From Flavipsychrobacter sp. (GTDB taxonomy: Bacteria; Bacteroidota; Bacteroidia; Chitinophagales; Chitinophagaceae): a stretch of DNA of 64,000 bases. Made by a program: the position numbers and the translations under genes. The stretch covers positions 388,324-452,323 of the forward strand of contig JARLGY010000037.1 in assembly GCA_031292525.1 (NCBI GenBank). Reading direction: 5' to 3'. This document shows, in pieces, positions 34,706 to 44,316 of the stretch (positions are counted from its first letter, which is position 1; the number at the start of each line of letters is the position of its first letter). A model generated the notes under the pieces. That model was not told the DNA's origin. It saw nothing but the letters and a program-made list of their open reading frames with translations, and did no database searches.

Positions 34706-36466
34706 CTAAAAGAAATCATAATTCCGTCTGGGTGCATTTAATCTTATGCCTATGTACATATAGGTCGTAGCATTTGCACTAAGAGCATAGCCTGTTGTAG
34801 AATAGCTGGGGTAAACACCTGCACTGCTGCTGTAAGTGCGATAGCTGGCCCCCAGGTCAATAAACATATTGCGGCGCAGTTCGTAAGACAGGTTGAGGTT
34901 AATGATCGTCCCAATACTTTTCGGGCCGTTTATCATACCTACCCCCTTGGTAGTAGTGGCATTATTAAAAGATTTAAAAATGTCGTTACCATAGTTAGCG
35001 CTGCCGGTATCTGTACCTTGTACATAGTACATACCTTTCACAGTCAGGTACAGATTTTTAATAGGCTGGTAGTTGGCAACACCGGTAAATTGTATAAAAC
35101 CCGAGCCGAGTGGATCTGCCAGCGGCTGGTTGTAGTTGGTGTAGTTGGCAATAGTATCGTGTTGCGCCTCGTATGTATATGGTCGCACCATATTCAGTTC
35201 AGCCTGCAGGTCCAGGTTTTTAACAGTAAATGCATCAAAGTATTTTGCTCCAAGTTGCAATCCCCATTTGTTATCGTACCAGCCACCATTGCTAAAGAAA
35301 TGACTGGCCTTAAATTCGTTCAGTATAAACTGCCCGTAAAACTGCAGGTGGCGCGCCACTATAGCTTTGTAGTTAAAACCTATTAGTTCCTTATCTGGGT
35401 TACCATTAAATTGCTCTACAGTTTTATAGAGGATAATGGGATTAAGATAACTGATCTGGAATGTATTGGGAGTAGCAAATATGGTAGATTCAAAAAAGCC
35501 TACGTTAAGCCAGTTGGTAGCATTGTAACTCAGGTAGTGCATGGTGGCATACTTGTGCGGCAATTGAGAGTCGAGTACAAAACGGTCGTATTGCGGCGTA
35601 AGCTGCATATACAGATTTTGGTAGTTTATTTTCCATATCCGTGTGGTCAGCTGCAGAAAGGGTGTATTGGCCGACATATCACTAAGCTCCAGGCTATAAA
35701 TACCATCGCCTATAAAATGCTTGCCTGTGCCAAAAGTCATGTTCATATGATCTTTTATAATGGCAAAATCAAAGTACCCACTAGCCAGGAAATAGTCGTA
35801 AGAAGGGCTTTTGTTACTAATGAGGTAATAATCTGCACCTGGTACCGCTTGTTGTGGCTTACCAACAACATAGTTATTTACAAATGTGGGCGGTGTTTCC
35901 TGGTTATCTGTAAAGTAGGTATAGAATCCTATTTTCTTGCAGATCCAGCCACGCCATTCAAACCCATGGGTATTATACAGCAGGGGATTTTTACCAATAG
36001 TGGTACCAGTAATATTAGCATTCTGCACCATTCCTTGGCCACCCAACACGGGATTTACAACAAGGAAAAAGTTGTCTGTTTTCACATAAATAAAATCGTC
36101 CTGTTTTTTATAAAAGGTATTGAACCAAGCCTGTTTTGAGTCATCAGCCCCATTACCGTCAGGGGTCCACTCCCCATTTTTAGATACCATACGGGCCATA
36201 TTTACGCTATCTACAGCGCTATAGGTACCCGGCACTGATGACAGATTTTGCAGAAACTGTACCACCCTTTTGCGCGATTCTGGTTTTGTGGTCAGGCATA
36301 ACGTGTCAGAAAATCTGCCACTTCGAGTTTCCAACCTGTCCAGCATATGGTAATCTTCATCGCTCAGGGGCAGGTAGGTGGTCTGGGCCATACTGCTTAT
36401 GCCCATAACCAATAGGACAGTTATCAATCCACCTATTTTCTTAATGCTGTAAAATGATGTTTCCAT
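34706..36466 (-). CDS. RemB/Wzi-like outer-membrane beta-barrel protein
   Basis: A 586-residue protein. The signal peptide ends SSMA before Gln28, then comes a ~100-residue N-terminal helical part (DYHMLDRLETRSGRFSD ... TTKPESRKRVVQFL). Many barrel strands follow (FFLVVNPVLGG, GFEWRGWI, FLQLTTRIWKINYQNLYMQL, LQFYGQFILNEF, LYLTVKGMYYVQG, NLNLSYELRRNMFIDLGASY), ending in a Phe. It resembles the capsule-assembly Wzi family and Flavobacterium RemB, which is linked to gliding. Function inferred: surface polysaccharide attachment or motility. Confidence 0.72.
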   Translation of the reverse strand: METSFYSIKKIGGLITVLLVMGISSMAQTTYLPLSDEDYHMLDRLETRSGRFSDTLCLTTKPESRKRVVQFLQNLSSVPGTYSAVDSVNMARMVSKNGEWTPDGNGADDSKQAWFNTFYKKQDDFIYVKTDNFFLVVNPVLGGQGMVQNANITGTTIGKNPLLYNTHGFEWRGWICKKIGFYTYFTDNQETPPTFVNNYVVGKPQQAVPGADYYLISNKSPSYDYFLASGYFDFAIIKDHMNMTFGTGKHFIGDGIYSLELSDMSANTPFLQLTTRIWKINYQNLYMQLTPQYDRFVLDSQLPHKYATMHYLSYNATNWLNVGFFESTIFATPNTFQISYLNPIILYKTVEQFNGNPDKELIGFNYKAIVARHLQFYGQFILNEFKASHFFSNGGWYDNKWGLQLGAKYFDAFTVKNLDLQAELNMVRPYTYEAQHDTIANYTNYNQPLADPLGSGFIQFTGVANYQPIKNLYLTVKGMYYVQGTDTGSANYGNDIFKSFNNATTTKGVGMINGPKSIGTIINLNLSYELRRNMFIDLGASYRTYSSSAGVYPSYSTTGYALSANATTYMYIGIRLNAPRRNYDFF

Positions 36467-36534
36467 GAACGGATTGGATATGGTAAATTGCTTCGTAATA
36501 ATTTTAACGCTGCAATTTAACTTTAGTTCACATT

Positions 36535-37869
36535 ATGTCTGCACTTTTAATAAAGAACGCCATCATCGTAAATGAGGGCACCCAGGTAATAGCTGATGTC
36601 CTCGTAAGGGATGGAATAATAGAAAAAATAGGCTCTCAAATCAGCTCCGTTGGCAACATTAGGGAAATAAATGCTGAGGGCTTGCATCTGTTGCCCGGCG
36701 TTATAGACGACCAGGTGCACTTCCGTGAACCCGGGCTCACCCAAAAAGCAACCATAGGCACAGAGTCGCGTGCAGCGGTAGCAGGCGGTGTCACTTCATT
36801 TATGGAGATGCCCAATACAAACCCTGCAGCACTTACACAGCAGTTGCTGGAGGATAAGTATGATATTGGCCGCAATACATCAGTAGCCAATTACTCATTT
36901 TTTATGGGTGTCTCCAATAGTAACGCCGAAGAAGTATTGCGCACCAACGCAAAGAAAAATGAAGTTGCAGGGATAAAAATATTTATGGGCTCCAGTACGG
37001 GAGATATGCTGGTGGATAACTACTTGACGCTACGACGGATATTTGAAGACGCCGAATTGCTTATAGCTACCCATTGCGAAGATGAACGTGTTATAAAAGC
37101 CAATAAAGAAAAATACCCCGATGCTGACAATGCCAGCTTCCATCCGCTCATACGCGATGTAGAGGCTTGTTTTGAAAGTTCGTTTTCTGCTGTGCAACTA
37201 GCCAAGCAATACAACACCCGGTTGCATATACTGCATATATCAACAGCAAAAGAATTACAGCTATTTACCAACATGCTTCCTTTGGTCGATAAACGCATAA
37301 CTGCCGAAGTCTGTGTACACCACCTTCATTTTACTGCCGATGATTATGCACAATATGGCAACCTCATTAAGTGCAATCCTGCTATAAAAGCGCCCGAAAA
37401 TAAAGATGCGCTCTGGACTGCCCTGCTCGACGATCGCCTGGATATTATAGCAACCGACCATGCCCCGCACACCTGGGCCGAAAAACAATTGCCATACCAA
37501 CAAGCACCATCAGGAGTGCCACTGGTACAGCATTCATTACCACTTATGCTCCAATACGTAAAACAAGGACGTATCACTATTGAAAAAGTAGTGGAGAAAA
37601 TGAGTCACGCACCGGCCCAGTGTTTCAAAATAGCGAAACGTGGATACATACGCGAAGGCTACCATGCTGACCTTGTACTGGTTGATATGAACCAACACAC
37701 AACCGTAACCAAAGAAAACATTTTATATAAATGTGGCTGGTCTCCGTTTGAAGGGCACGATTTTCCAGCAACCGTACGTTATACCATTGTGAACGGTAAT
37801 GTGGCGTTTGAAAATGGCAGTGTAAACGATACTGTGCGGGGAGAAAGGATTTTGTTTGACAGGGAATAA
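36535..37869 (+). CDS. pyrC: Dihydroorotase-like amidohydrolase
   Basis: A 444-residue type I dihydroorotase homologue. Family members convert carbamoyl-aspartate to dihydroorotate in pyrimidine synthesis. The LPGVIDDQVHFREPG block, EVAGIKIFMGSSTGDM, ATHCED, LHILHIST, CNPAIK and TDHAPHTWAEK motifs are all present. The first metal-binding motif is QVH at 60-62 instead of HVH, so one metal-ligand His is missing. I recall similar variants in other Bacteroidota, where the gene is still annotated as dihydroorotase; activity should be treated as unproven. The ATG at 36535 gives a full-length protein. A MutS-like gene follows 25 bases later. Confidence 0.82.
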   Translation: MSALLIKNAIIVNEGTQVIADVLVRDGIIEKIGSQISSVGNIREINAEGLHLLPGVIDDQVHFREPGLTQKATIGTESRAAVAGGVTSFMEMPNTNPAALTQQLLEDKYDIGRNTSVANYSFFMGVSNSNAEEVLRTNAKKNEVAGIKIFMGSSTGDMLVDNYLTLRRIFEDAELLIATHCEDERVIKANKEKYPDADNASFHPLIRDVEACFESSFSAVQLAKQYNTRLHILHISTAKELQLFTNMLPLVDKRITAEVCVHHLHFTADDYAQYGNLIKCNPAIKAPENKDALWTALLDDRLDIIATDHAPHTWAEKQLPYQQAPSGVPLVQHSLPLMLQYVKQGRITIEKVVEKMSHAPAQCFKIAKRGYIREGYHADLVLVDMNQHTTVTKENILYKCGWSPFEGHDFPATVRYTIVNGNVAFENGSVNDTVRGERILFDRE

Positions 37870-37894
37870 CTAACTACCATTACTTATAACCACC

Positions 37895-39226
37895 ATGCAT
37901 AACGACAAAACAACCCTAAAAGACCTTTCTATATTTGGCGCTGATGGCGAGGACGTTTTTAGTCTTATCAATTTTACAGTAACACAAGCGGGTCGCGACA
38001 TGCTGGTGAAACACATTCAGCACCCGCCTGATAAACTGGTGCAACTGCAGGAAATGCAGGAAACCGTGCGGTACCTGGCAGCAAACCCCGGTTATGGTAC
38101 TACCCAAATTTCCAACGGTACCATAGTAATGCTGGAAAAGTTTTTTGAAAGTGCCGAGGACACAATAGCCCCACCCAGCGGCATCACATTGTTGCTGGGT
38201 TCCTTTTTCCAGAAAGCGCTCAATAAAAACCAATACTTCATCACCCGTTTCTCTTTATCCCACTTATCAGATTTCTTAAGTGGATGCAGTGAGCTTACCA
38301 CCATTTTGGACCAAGGGAATTTACCCACCCTGTTACGCAAAGAGTTGGAAGCTATGCAGTCTGAACTGCAACACCCACTTACTGACGATATAATAAAAAT
38401 AACCAACGACACCCCTTACTCCGGTCTATCGCGGTTGAGCTATGATGCCCGACGGCAAATGAAAAATATTACATACCGCCTCATTACCCATTACTCCCGG
38501 CTAGATGCCTGGCAATCTATGGCCAAAGCCACCCTGCAGCTCAACTGGGTTTTCCCCAAGCTTGAAGCAGCCTCACCCGTAGTTTTTGAAGCCACCGCAC
38601 TTTACCACCCGTTGTTGCAAAACCCAGTTTCATACAATATCAACTTCAATAACAACCGCAATTTCCTGGTGCTCACAGGTGCCAATATGAGTGGCAAAAC
38701 CACCTTTTTGCGCACACTGGGTGTCTCTGCCCTGCTGGCCCATCTCGGCATGGGTGTACCTGCCCGCAGCCTGCGCATCAGCTTCCTGCACGGGGTTATC
38801 ACCAACATGCATGTAGAAGACAGCCTTATGCGTGGCGAAAGCTACTTCTTTGCGGAGGTGCAGCGCATGAAGCTCACTGCTCAGAAGCTACTGGAAAGTG
38901 AACCGCACCTAGTGTTGATGGATGAGCTCTTTAAAGGCACCAACGTACACGATGCCTACGAGTGCACCCGTGCCGTAGTAGATGGATTGCTGCACCGCCC
39001 CAATCACCTCATGATCTTATCAACACACTTGTACGAAGTTGCACAGCATTTTAAAGACCGGCAAGAGATCATGTTTGCCTACTTTGTTACCAGGATGCTC
39101 GAAAACGATACTTTCTTTTTCACCTACGAACTCAAGCAGGGTATATCGCATGACCGTATTGGCTACCGCATTTTGCAGAAAGAAGGCGTGCTTGATCTAT
39201 TAATGAACCCAAAAGGTGCCGGGTAA
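37895..39226 (+). CDS. Short MutS-like ATPase without mismatch-recognition domain
   Basis: A 443-residue protein. It retains the lever/clamp helical part (about 1-240) and the MutS ATPase (about 250-440), with Walker A TGANMSGKTTFL, Walker B LVLMDELFKGTN and the following STHLYE. It lacks the N-terminal mismatch-binding and connector domains of true MutS, so it is unlikely to do classical mismatch repair. Such short MutS homologues are widespread in Bacteroidota and of unclear role. It lies 25 bases after the dihydroorotase-like gene and may share a transcript. Confidence 0.85.
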   Translation: MHNDKTTLKDLSIFGADGEDVFSLINFTVTQAGRDMLVKHIQHPPDKLVQLQEMQETVRYLAANPGYGTTQISNGTIVMLEKFFESAEDTIAPPSGITLLLGSFFQKALNKNQYFITRFSLSHLSDFLSGCSELTTILDQGNLPTLLRKELEAMQSELQHPLTDDIIKITNDTPYSGLSRLSYDARRQMKNITYRLITHYSRLDAWQSMAKATLQLNWVFPKLEAASPVVFEATALYHPLLQNPVSYNINFNNNRNFLVLTGANMSGKTTFLRTLGVSALLAHLGMGVPARSLRISFLHGVITNMHVEDSLMRGESYFFAEVQRMKLTAQKLLESEPHLVLMDELFKGTNVHDAYECTRAVVDGLLHRPNHLMILSTHLYEVAQHFKDRQEIMFAYFVTRMLENDTFFFTYELKQGISHDRIGYRILQKEGVLDLLMNPKGAG

Positions 39227-39313
39227 GTTATTGTTTGTTGCAATAATTGCATGTGGTGCAAGCATTATAGTGCATATTTAGAATAATTTCGCTGCCACAA
39301 AGTATAATTGAAT

Positions 39314-41140
39314 ATGCAAAAACCTATATTCCATCTATTTACGATTGCCTTGTTATTTATTTCCTTTTTATCATCTGCCCAGGATACCGTCTATTTCGAT
39401 AAACAGTGGAAACCCTGCACACACGATGAGGCCAGTTACTACAGGCTCCGCTGGATGCAACAAGACGGCCACTACAAAGTAGAAGACCATTACTGGAATG
39501 GTAAGATACAGATGACAGGCTCTTACTTAACCGCACATATAAACGACTCTGAAGTTAAGGATGGCTATTTTGTTTTTTATGATTCCACTGGCTTTAAAGA
39601 AAGTGAAGAAAACTACAAGGTTGGAAGATCGGTTGGCACATGGAAGTATTATTTTAAAAAAACGACAGGCTTGAGATCTATGGTTGAATATCTTGATGAT
39701 TCAAATGCATATTGGATGTTTTTTGATTCTGTAAGTAATACAAAAAGTGCCGAAGGGATAAAAGCACACGGAGAGCGTATTGGTTTATGGAAATTTTATT
39801 TTCGTGGAACTAATGATGTTTGGATAACTGATTTTTATAACTCAGACTCAAGTACATACTTTACCTATTACGACTCAATAACACATAAAAAGACAAAAGA
39901 AGGAGCATATAAAAACAAACGAGATATTGGTCAATGGAAATATTATTTCAAGACTGGGGAGCTGAAAACAACTGTCGACTATATGGCAGACTCTGTAAAA
40001 TACATTGTAGCTTTTGATTCCGTAAAACAAACAAAAAAATCGGAAGGGGTAAGAACGAATGAAATTCGAACAGGAATTTGGAAGTTCTATTACCCCGCTA
40101 CGCATATACTTAAATCTACGGAGGAATACCTGCCAGATTCAACCATCTATTTTACTTATTTTGATTCTATACCAAACACCAAAAAAAGTGAAGGGAAAAG
40201 GCAAAAAAACGAACGAATCGATTTATGGAAGTTCTATTTTGCCAACACCACCAACGTAAAAGCAACAGAAGAATATAAGCCCGATTCCTCGATCTATTCT
40301 GTATTTTTCGATTCGCTCAGCCATTTAGCTACCAGGGAAGGTGTAAAGAAAAATGGTGAGAATCGTGGCCAATGGAAGTATTATTATAACGGTACCAACG
40401 ATTTAAAGGCGCTACTAGACTATCGGCCAGACTCTTCTATATATTGTATATATTATGACTCAACCCACTTCAGGGTGAGCGAGGGGACGAAGAAAAATGG
40501 TGAAAAGGTTGGCGAATGGAAAACCTATTTTAAAAATACCAATGATGTAGCATCAACCATTTTCATCAAATCGCCGGAACTGATCTATTGTATTTTCTAT
40601 GACTCATTAACTTTAGATAAGTTTAGTGAAGGTGCGAGGTACAGAGGCGAAAATATAGGGGTATGGAAATACTATTCTGCTGAAGATACAAGAAGAGACA
40701 AAGGTAGTTTCCAAGGTAAAATGGTCTTGTACTCTTTTAAAACCGGAAAAATAGAACGGGAAGATATTTACAAAGATGATAGTATTGTTTCTGGTCACTG
40801 TTACAATGCTTCAGGCCGGGAGATCCCATATGTTAAAACATATATGCTGGTGCAGGAAGATCCTTTTGCTGGCTTCGATTTGAAGCAATATATGAAGGAT
40901 CACCTACGGTATCCCCCCAAAGCACGATCTACAGACAATGAGGCTTATGTACTGCTAACATTTACAATTTCTGAAGACGGGAGCATATCAAATCCTGAGG
41001 TGATTTCAGGTACTAATGCAGATTATAACGCCGAGGCTATAAGAATGGTATTAAATATGCCGCACTGGCACCCTGGCAGACAGCATAACCAACCTGTAAA
41101 ATCTATCTATATGCTATCTGTCCCTTTTTCTAAGCAATAG
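39314..41140 (+). CDS. Secreted repeat protein with C-terminal TonB-like domain
   Basis: A 608-residue exported protein with a signal peptide ending SSA before Gln; the ATG at 39314 is preferred to a TTG two codons upstream. About eight tandem units of 48-50 residues follow, each with the pattern FDS...K.SEG...NGE..G.WK.Y(F/Y)...T(N).(L/V)....Y.PDSSIY, close to YwqK/MORN-like antitoxin repeats. After ~480 comes a TonB C-terminal domain (YPPKARSTDNEAYVLLTF ... AIRMVLNMPHWHPGRQ), usually a periplasmic partner in energy transfer to the outer membrane. The combination suggests a cell-envelope sensor or scaffold. No membrane anchor is visible after the signal peptide. Confidence 0.8.
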   Translation: MQKPIFHLFTIALLFISFLSSAQDTVYFDKQWKPCTHDEASYYRLRWMQQDGHYKVEDHYWNGKIQMTGSYLTAHINDSEVKDGYFVFYDSTGFKESEENYKVGRSVGTWKYYFKKTTGLRSMVEYLDDSNAYWMFFDSVSNTKSAEGIKAHGERIGLWKFYFRGTNDVWITDFYNSDSSTYFTYYDSITHKKTKEGAYKNKRDIGQWKYYFKTGELKTTVDYMADSVKYIVAFDSVKQTKKSEGVRTNEIRTGIWKFYYPATHILKSTEEYLPDSTIYFTYFDSIPNTKKSEGKRQKNERIDLWKFYFANTTNVKATEEYKPDSSIYSVFFDSLSHLATREGVKKNGENRGQWKYYYNGTNDLKALLDYRPDSSIYCIYYDSTHFRVSEGTKKNGEKVGEWKTYFKNTNDVASTIFIKSPELIYCIFYDSLTLDKFSEGARYRGENIGVWKYYSAEDTRRDKGSFQGKMVLYSFKTGKIEREDIYKDDSIVSGHCYNASGREIPYVKTYMLVQEDPFAGFDLKQYMKDHLRYPPKARSTDNEAYVLLTFTISEDGSISNPEVISGTNADYNAEAIRMVLNMPHWHPGRQHNQPVKSIYMLSVPFSKQ

Positions 41141-41203
41141 GCGCCGCCTATTGCTATCAATAATCATTTTTTAATATCTTAATCTTATACGGCTAATAAG
41201 ATT

Positions 41204-41211
41204 TAATTTTG
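41204..41211 (+). promoter_or_regulatory. TAATTTTG -7 element ahead of rhomboid operon
   Basis: Exact TAnnTTTG match 52 bases before the ATG at 41263. No clear TTG -33 is seen. Confidence 0.35.
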
Positions 41212-41262
41212 CACACCCATATATCCATTTATTAAGATGATTGGGCGATGAAATAAATAAAG

Positions 41263-42123
41263 ATGGCGCAGTTTAAAATAGGATTACCCGGGCTTACCCC
41301 CATTGTAAAGAATATAATCATCATCAATGTAATTGTTTTCTTAGCCCAATTGGCATTTAAACAAACCAGTGTTCCTTTCGATGATCTGTTTTCGCTTCAT
41401 TATTGGCGCTCTACTGAGTTCCATTGGTGGCAACCGCTTACCCATATGTTTATGCATGGTGGGTTTGCTCACATCTTCTTCAACATGTTTGCCCTCTATA
41501 TGTTTGGCAACATCATCGAAAACTACCTCGGTGGTCAGCGGTTCCTTATTTTTTACCTCGTTTGTGGGCTCGGCGCTGCCTTATGCCAGCAGATCTTTTA
41601 TACCATACAGTTTGAGCCTGCATACAAGGCTTTCGAAGCATACCAGGCCAACCCTACTCTCGACCAATTTGATATTTTCTTAAGAACCAGGGTACCTTTT
41701 CACAAAACTGGCTGGGGGGACTATCTCTATGCTATACGCCAGAGCTGGATGCAGGACCCAAATGCCGCTAATTATGTAAACCTAAGCATATCCAACACCC
41801 ACAAATATTTCTTCGGTGGCCTTAATCCCTCAGACCACACCTTTGTTCCCGGCCTTTTTGATGAAGGCATGCTGGGCGCATCGGGTGCTATAATGGGGGT
41901 TATATTTGCCTTCGGATATCTGTTCCCCAATGCGCTGGTATATATATTTGGAGTATTGCCATTGAAGGCTAAATACACCATTATTATATACGCAGCCATA
42001 GACTTGTTTGGCGGCATACAAAACACCGATGATATAGCTCATTTTGCCCACCTTGGCGGTATGCTGTTTGGATTTATTATGTTAAGAATGTGGAACAATA
42101 AAAAGAGTAACCGCATTTATTGA
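41263..42123 (+). CDS. Rhomboid-family intramembrane serine protease
   Basis: A 286-residue polytopic membrane protein with six-plus helices. Catalytic Ser207 sits in GASGA (205-209). His263 in AHFAHLGG is the likely dyad partner. The N-terminal HMFMHGGFAHIFFNM block (about 61-75) is the conserved rhomboid helix-2 region. Residues ~112-180 are an inserted soluble loop not found in GlpG. It cleaves transmembrane substrates within the bilayer; its target is unknown. First of three adjacent plus-strand genes. Confidence 0.93.
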   Translation: MAQFKIGLPGLTPIVKNIIIINVIVFLAQLAFKQTSVPFDDLFSLHYWRSTEFHWWQPLTHMFMHGGFAHIFFNMFALYMFGNIIENYLGGQRFLIFYLVCGLGAALCQQIFYTIQFEPAYKAFEAYQANPTLDQFDIFLRTRVPFHKTGWGDYLYAIRQSWMQDPNAANYVNLSISNTHKYFFGGLNPSDHTFVPGLFDEGMLGASGAIMGVIFAFGYLFPNALVYIFGVLPLKAKYTIIIYAAIDLFGGIQNTDDIAHFAHLGGMLFGFIMLRMWNNKKSNRIY

Positions 42124-42148
42124 TAACTTTATACGTACATTTTTAGTT

Positions 42149-43036
42149 ATGTTAAATCGTTCTGCATCATCATATTTTCCTAACCTGGGCTCAAACGCTG
42201 TAGTACAGCTTATTATAGCTTTGGGCGTTGCTTTTGTTACTCTGGGGTTTCTGCATGCTATACTATTGCTCATGCATTTTCCTGCAGATGTGTATGATAA
42301 TATATTGGCGCATACTGCACTTGGCAATATCCATGATTACCCGTCCCGCTTCTGGACTATTTTCACCTTTGGCCTTTTTCACATCGGCTTTTGGGAACTG
42401 TTCAGTAACATGATATGGCTCTACTGTTTTGGCAGTCTTGTACAAATGCTCATTGGTTACAAACAAGTAATACCTATTTTCTTTTACTCACTGCTTACAG
42501 GTGGCGCGTGTTACTTGCTATGCCAGCTGATACCAGGTCGTTTTTTTACAGGTTATTTCCTTCTGGGGCCCCAGGCAGGCATTATAGGCCTGGCCGTAGC
42601 AGCTATAACTTTATCCCCGGTTTACAGGTTTTACTTCACACCTACCTTTAGTGTGCCCCTCTACGTTATTGCCTGCATTTTTGCATTCTTTATGATATTG
42701 AATACAGGCATGGATGTACCCAAAATACTACAGCTTACAGGCGGCGGGCTTATGGGTTTTGGTTATGTGAGGTTACTGCGTAGCGGCTACAAACCCGGCG
42801 ACTGGATATATAGCCTATTTAGCAGCATAGAGCATATAGCTACCCCGCAAGACAATGTAACCTGGAAGAAGAATACCCGCAAACGCACGCAGGTGTTAAA
42901 AGGTATGCAACGCCCCGGCAACTCCAGCCAAAGCCGCATAGACGATATACTGGATAAAATAAACCAGAAGGGCTACAATTCTTTATCTACAGACGAGAAA
43001 GAGATATTGATGCGCGCCAGCAAGGAGAATAAATAG
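42149..43036 (+). CDS. Rhomboid pseudoprotease with C-terminal soluble domain
   Basis: A 295-residue rhomboid-fold membrane protein (helices within about 18-235). The position of the catalytic GxSG motif reads GPQAGIIG, lacking the serine, and the His region reads LTGGGLMGFGY, without the His. Thus it looks catalytically dead. After ~240 comes a basic, soluble tail ending with the small IDDILDKINQKGYNSLSTDEK motif common to Bacteroidota rhomboid-like proteins. It lies 25 bases after the active rhomboid. Inactive rhomboids in eukaryotes bind and traffic clients, and a similar adaptor role here is a guess. Confidence 0.82.
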   Translation: MLNRSASSYFPNLGSNAVVQLIIALGVAFVTLGFLHAILLLMHFPADVYDNILAHTALGNIHDYPSRFWTIFTFGLFHIGFWELFSNMIWLYCFGSLVQMLIGYKQVIPIFFYSLLTGGACYLLCQLIPGRFFTGYFLLGPQAGIIGLAVAAITLSPVYRFYFTPTFSVPLYVIACIFAFFMILNTGMDVPKILQLTGGGLMGFGYVRLLRSGYKPGDWIYSLFSSIEHIATPQDNVTWKKNTRKRTQVLKGMQRPGNSSQSRIDDILDKINQKGYNSLSTDEKEILMRASKENK

Positions 43037-43064
43037 GGCCGGTGCCTTTATATACTTACATTTT

Positions 43065-44171
43065 ATGGGCAAAGTTTTAGGCTATTTTTTTATGCTGCTG
43101 AATATACTTGCAGCAATATGGCTGGGGCTTTGCTTTGCAGCCTCCGTTACAAGGCCGGGGGTCTATCCTTATCTCCCGCTGTTTAGTATTACTACCCCCA
43201 TTGCTATTGTAGTCAATTTTATATTCCTGCTGCTGTGGCTGATATCTGCAAATGGCTGGCGCGCCCTACTGCCTGCTATTTCCCTGGCCCTGTGCTATAA
43301 GTTGATCTGCTCAGTTTTTGCTTTCAATTTTCTTGCAACAAACGACTTTACTCCTGCGCCCAACCACGTGAAGGTAATGTTATGGAATGTGCACGGTATG
43401 GGCATATACGACAAGCCGCACAACAATAATGCTACCCGCATCATGAACCGGATACAGCAGGAAGCACCCGATGTGCTGTGTGCAACAGAATTTTATGCAC
43501 GGTACAACGACTCTATGAAACCCTATAGCCGCAAGATCATGAATGATAACGGCTTTAAATACTTCAACTACATATCGGACAATACGCTGGGCACCGAAAT
43601 GCTCCTCGGTACATCAGCCTATTCAAAATACCCGCTCAGCAACATGCGCACCTACCTGGTGGGCCGCAGTATTTACCTGCTGCAAGTAGATGTGCAGCTT
43701 CCCGGCAAAATGATGCGCTTTTTCTCAATGCACCTATACTCCTTCCGCTTTAATGATGATGACAGGGAGCATCTTGCTGAAGTGAGATCCACAAAAAATG
43801 TAACCGAAGAAGATGTGGTGCGCTCAAAGAAAATAGTACGCCGGTTCGACAGGAATTATATAGAACGGGCTGAAGAAGCAGATAATGTAGCTGCCATCAT
43901 TGCCACCAGTCCATACCCGGTGCTGGTGTGTGGCGACTTTAATGATCTTCCATCCTCGTACACATACAATATTATAAGGGGCAAACTGCACGATGCGTTT
44001 GTAGATAAGGGTGTTGGCGTTGGCCGGACGTACAACCAGATATTCCCTACCCTCCGTATTGATCATATACTTTACGATGCGCATGCATTAAACATCATTG
44101 GGTTCAAATGCCCATCGGTTAACGCATCAGATCACAATCCTGTAATAGCTAATTTTGAGGTTAAGCCTTAA
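43065..44171 (+). CDS. Membrane-anchored endonuclease/exonuclease/phosphatase-family protein
   Basis: A 368-residue protein with three N-terminal transmembrane helices (about 3-90), then an EEP-fold domain: VKVMLWNVHG, the Glu in CATEF, CGDFNDLPSS and a closing SDHNPVI. These are the metal-binding and catalytic residues of the family, which hydrolyses phosphodiester bonds in nucleic acids, lipids or small molecules. Substrate not predictable. The gene starts 28 bases after the pseudo-rhomboid; the rhomboid-rhomboid-EEP order is a recurring Bacteroidota operon. Confidence 0.85.
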   Translation: MGKVLGYFFMLLNILAAIWLGLCFAASVTRPGVYPYLPLFSITTPIAIVVNFIFLLLWLISANGWRALLPAISLALCYKLICSVFAFNFLATNDFTPAPNHVKVMLWNVHGMGIYDKPHNNNATRIMNRIQQEAPDVLCATEFYARYNDSMKPYSRKIMNDNGFKYFNYISDNTLGTEMLLGTSAYSKYPLSNMRTYLVGRSIYLLQVDVQLPGKMMRFFSMHLYSFRFNDDDREHLAEVRSTKNVTEEDVVRSKKIVRRFDRNYIERAEEADNVAAIIATSPYPVLVCGDFNDLPSSYTYNIIRGKLHDAFVDKGVGVGRTYNQIFPTLRIDHILYDAHALNIIGFKCPSVNASDHNPVIANFEVKP

Positions 44172-44316
44172 TTAAAATGCGCCTGCATATGGTTTACTCT
44201 ATTCTATAAATAGCTGCCAGCCCTAATCAATAAAACATAGATAACGCAATAACTACATGACTATTATCCATTCATGCAGTTATAATATTACTTTTACCAG
44301 CTAATATCTATGTACT

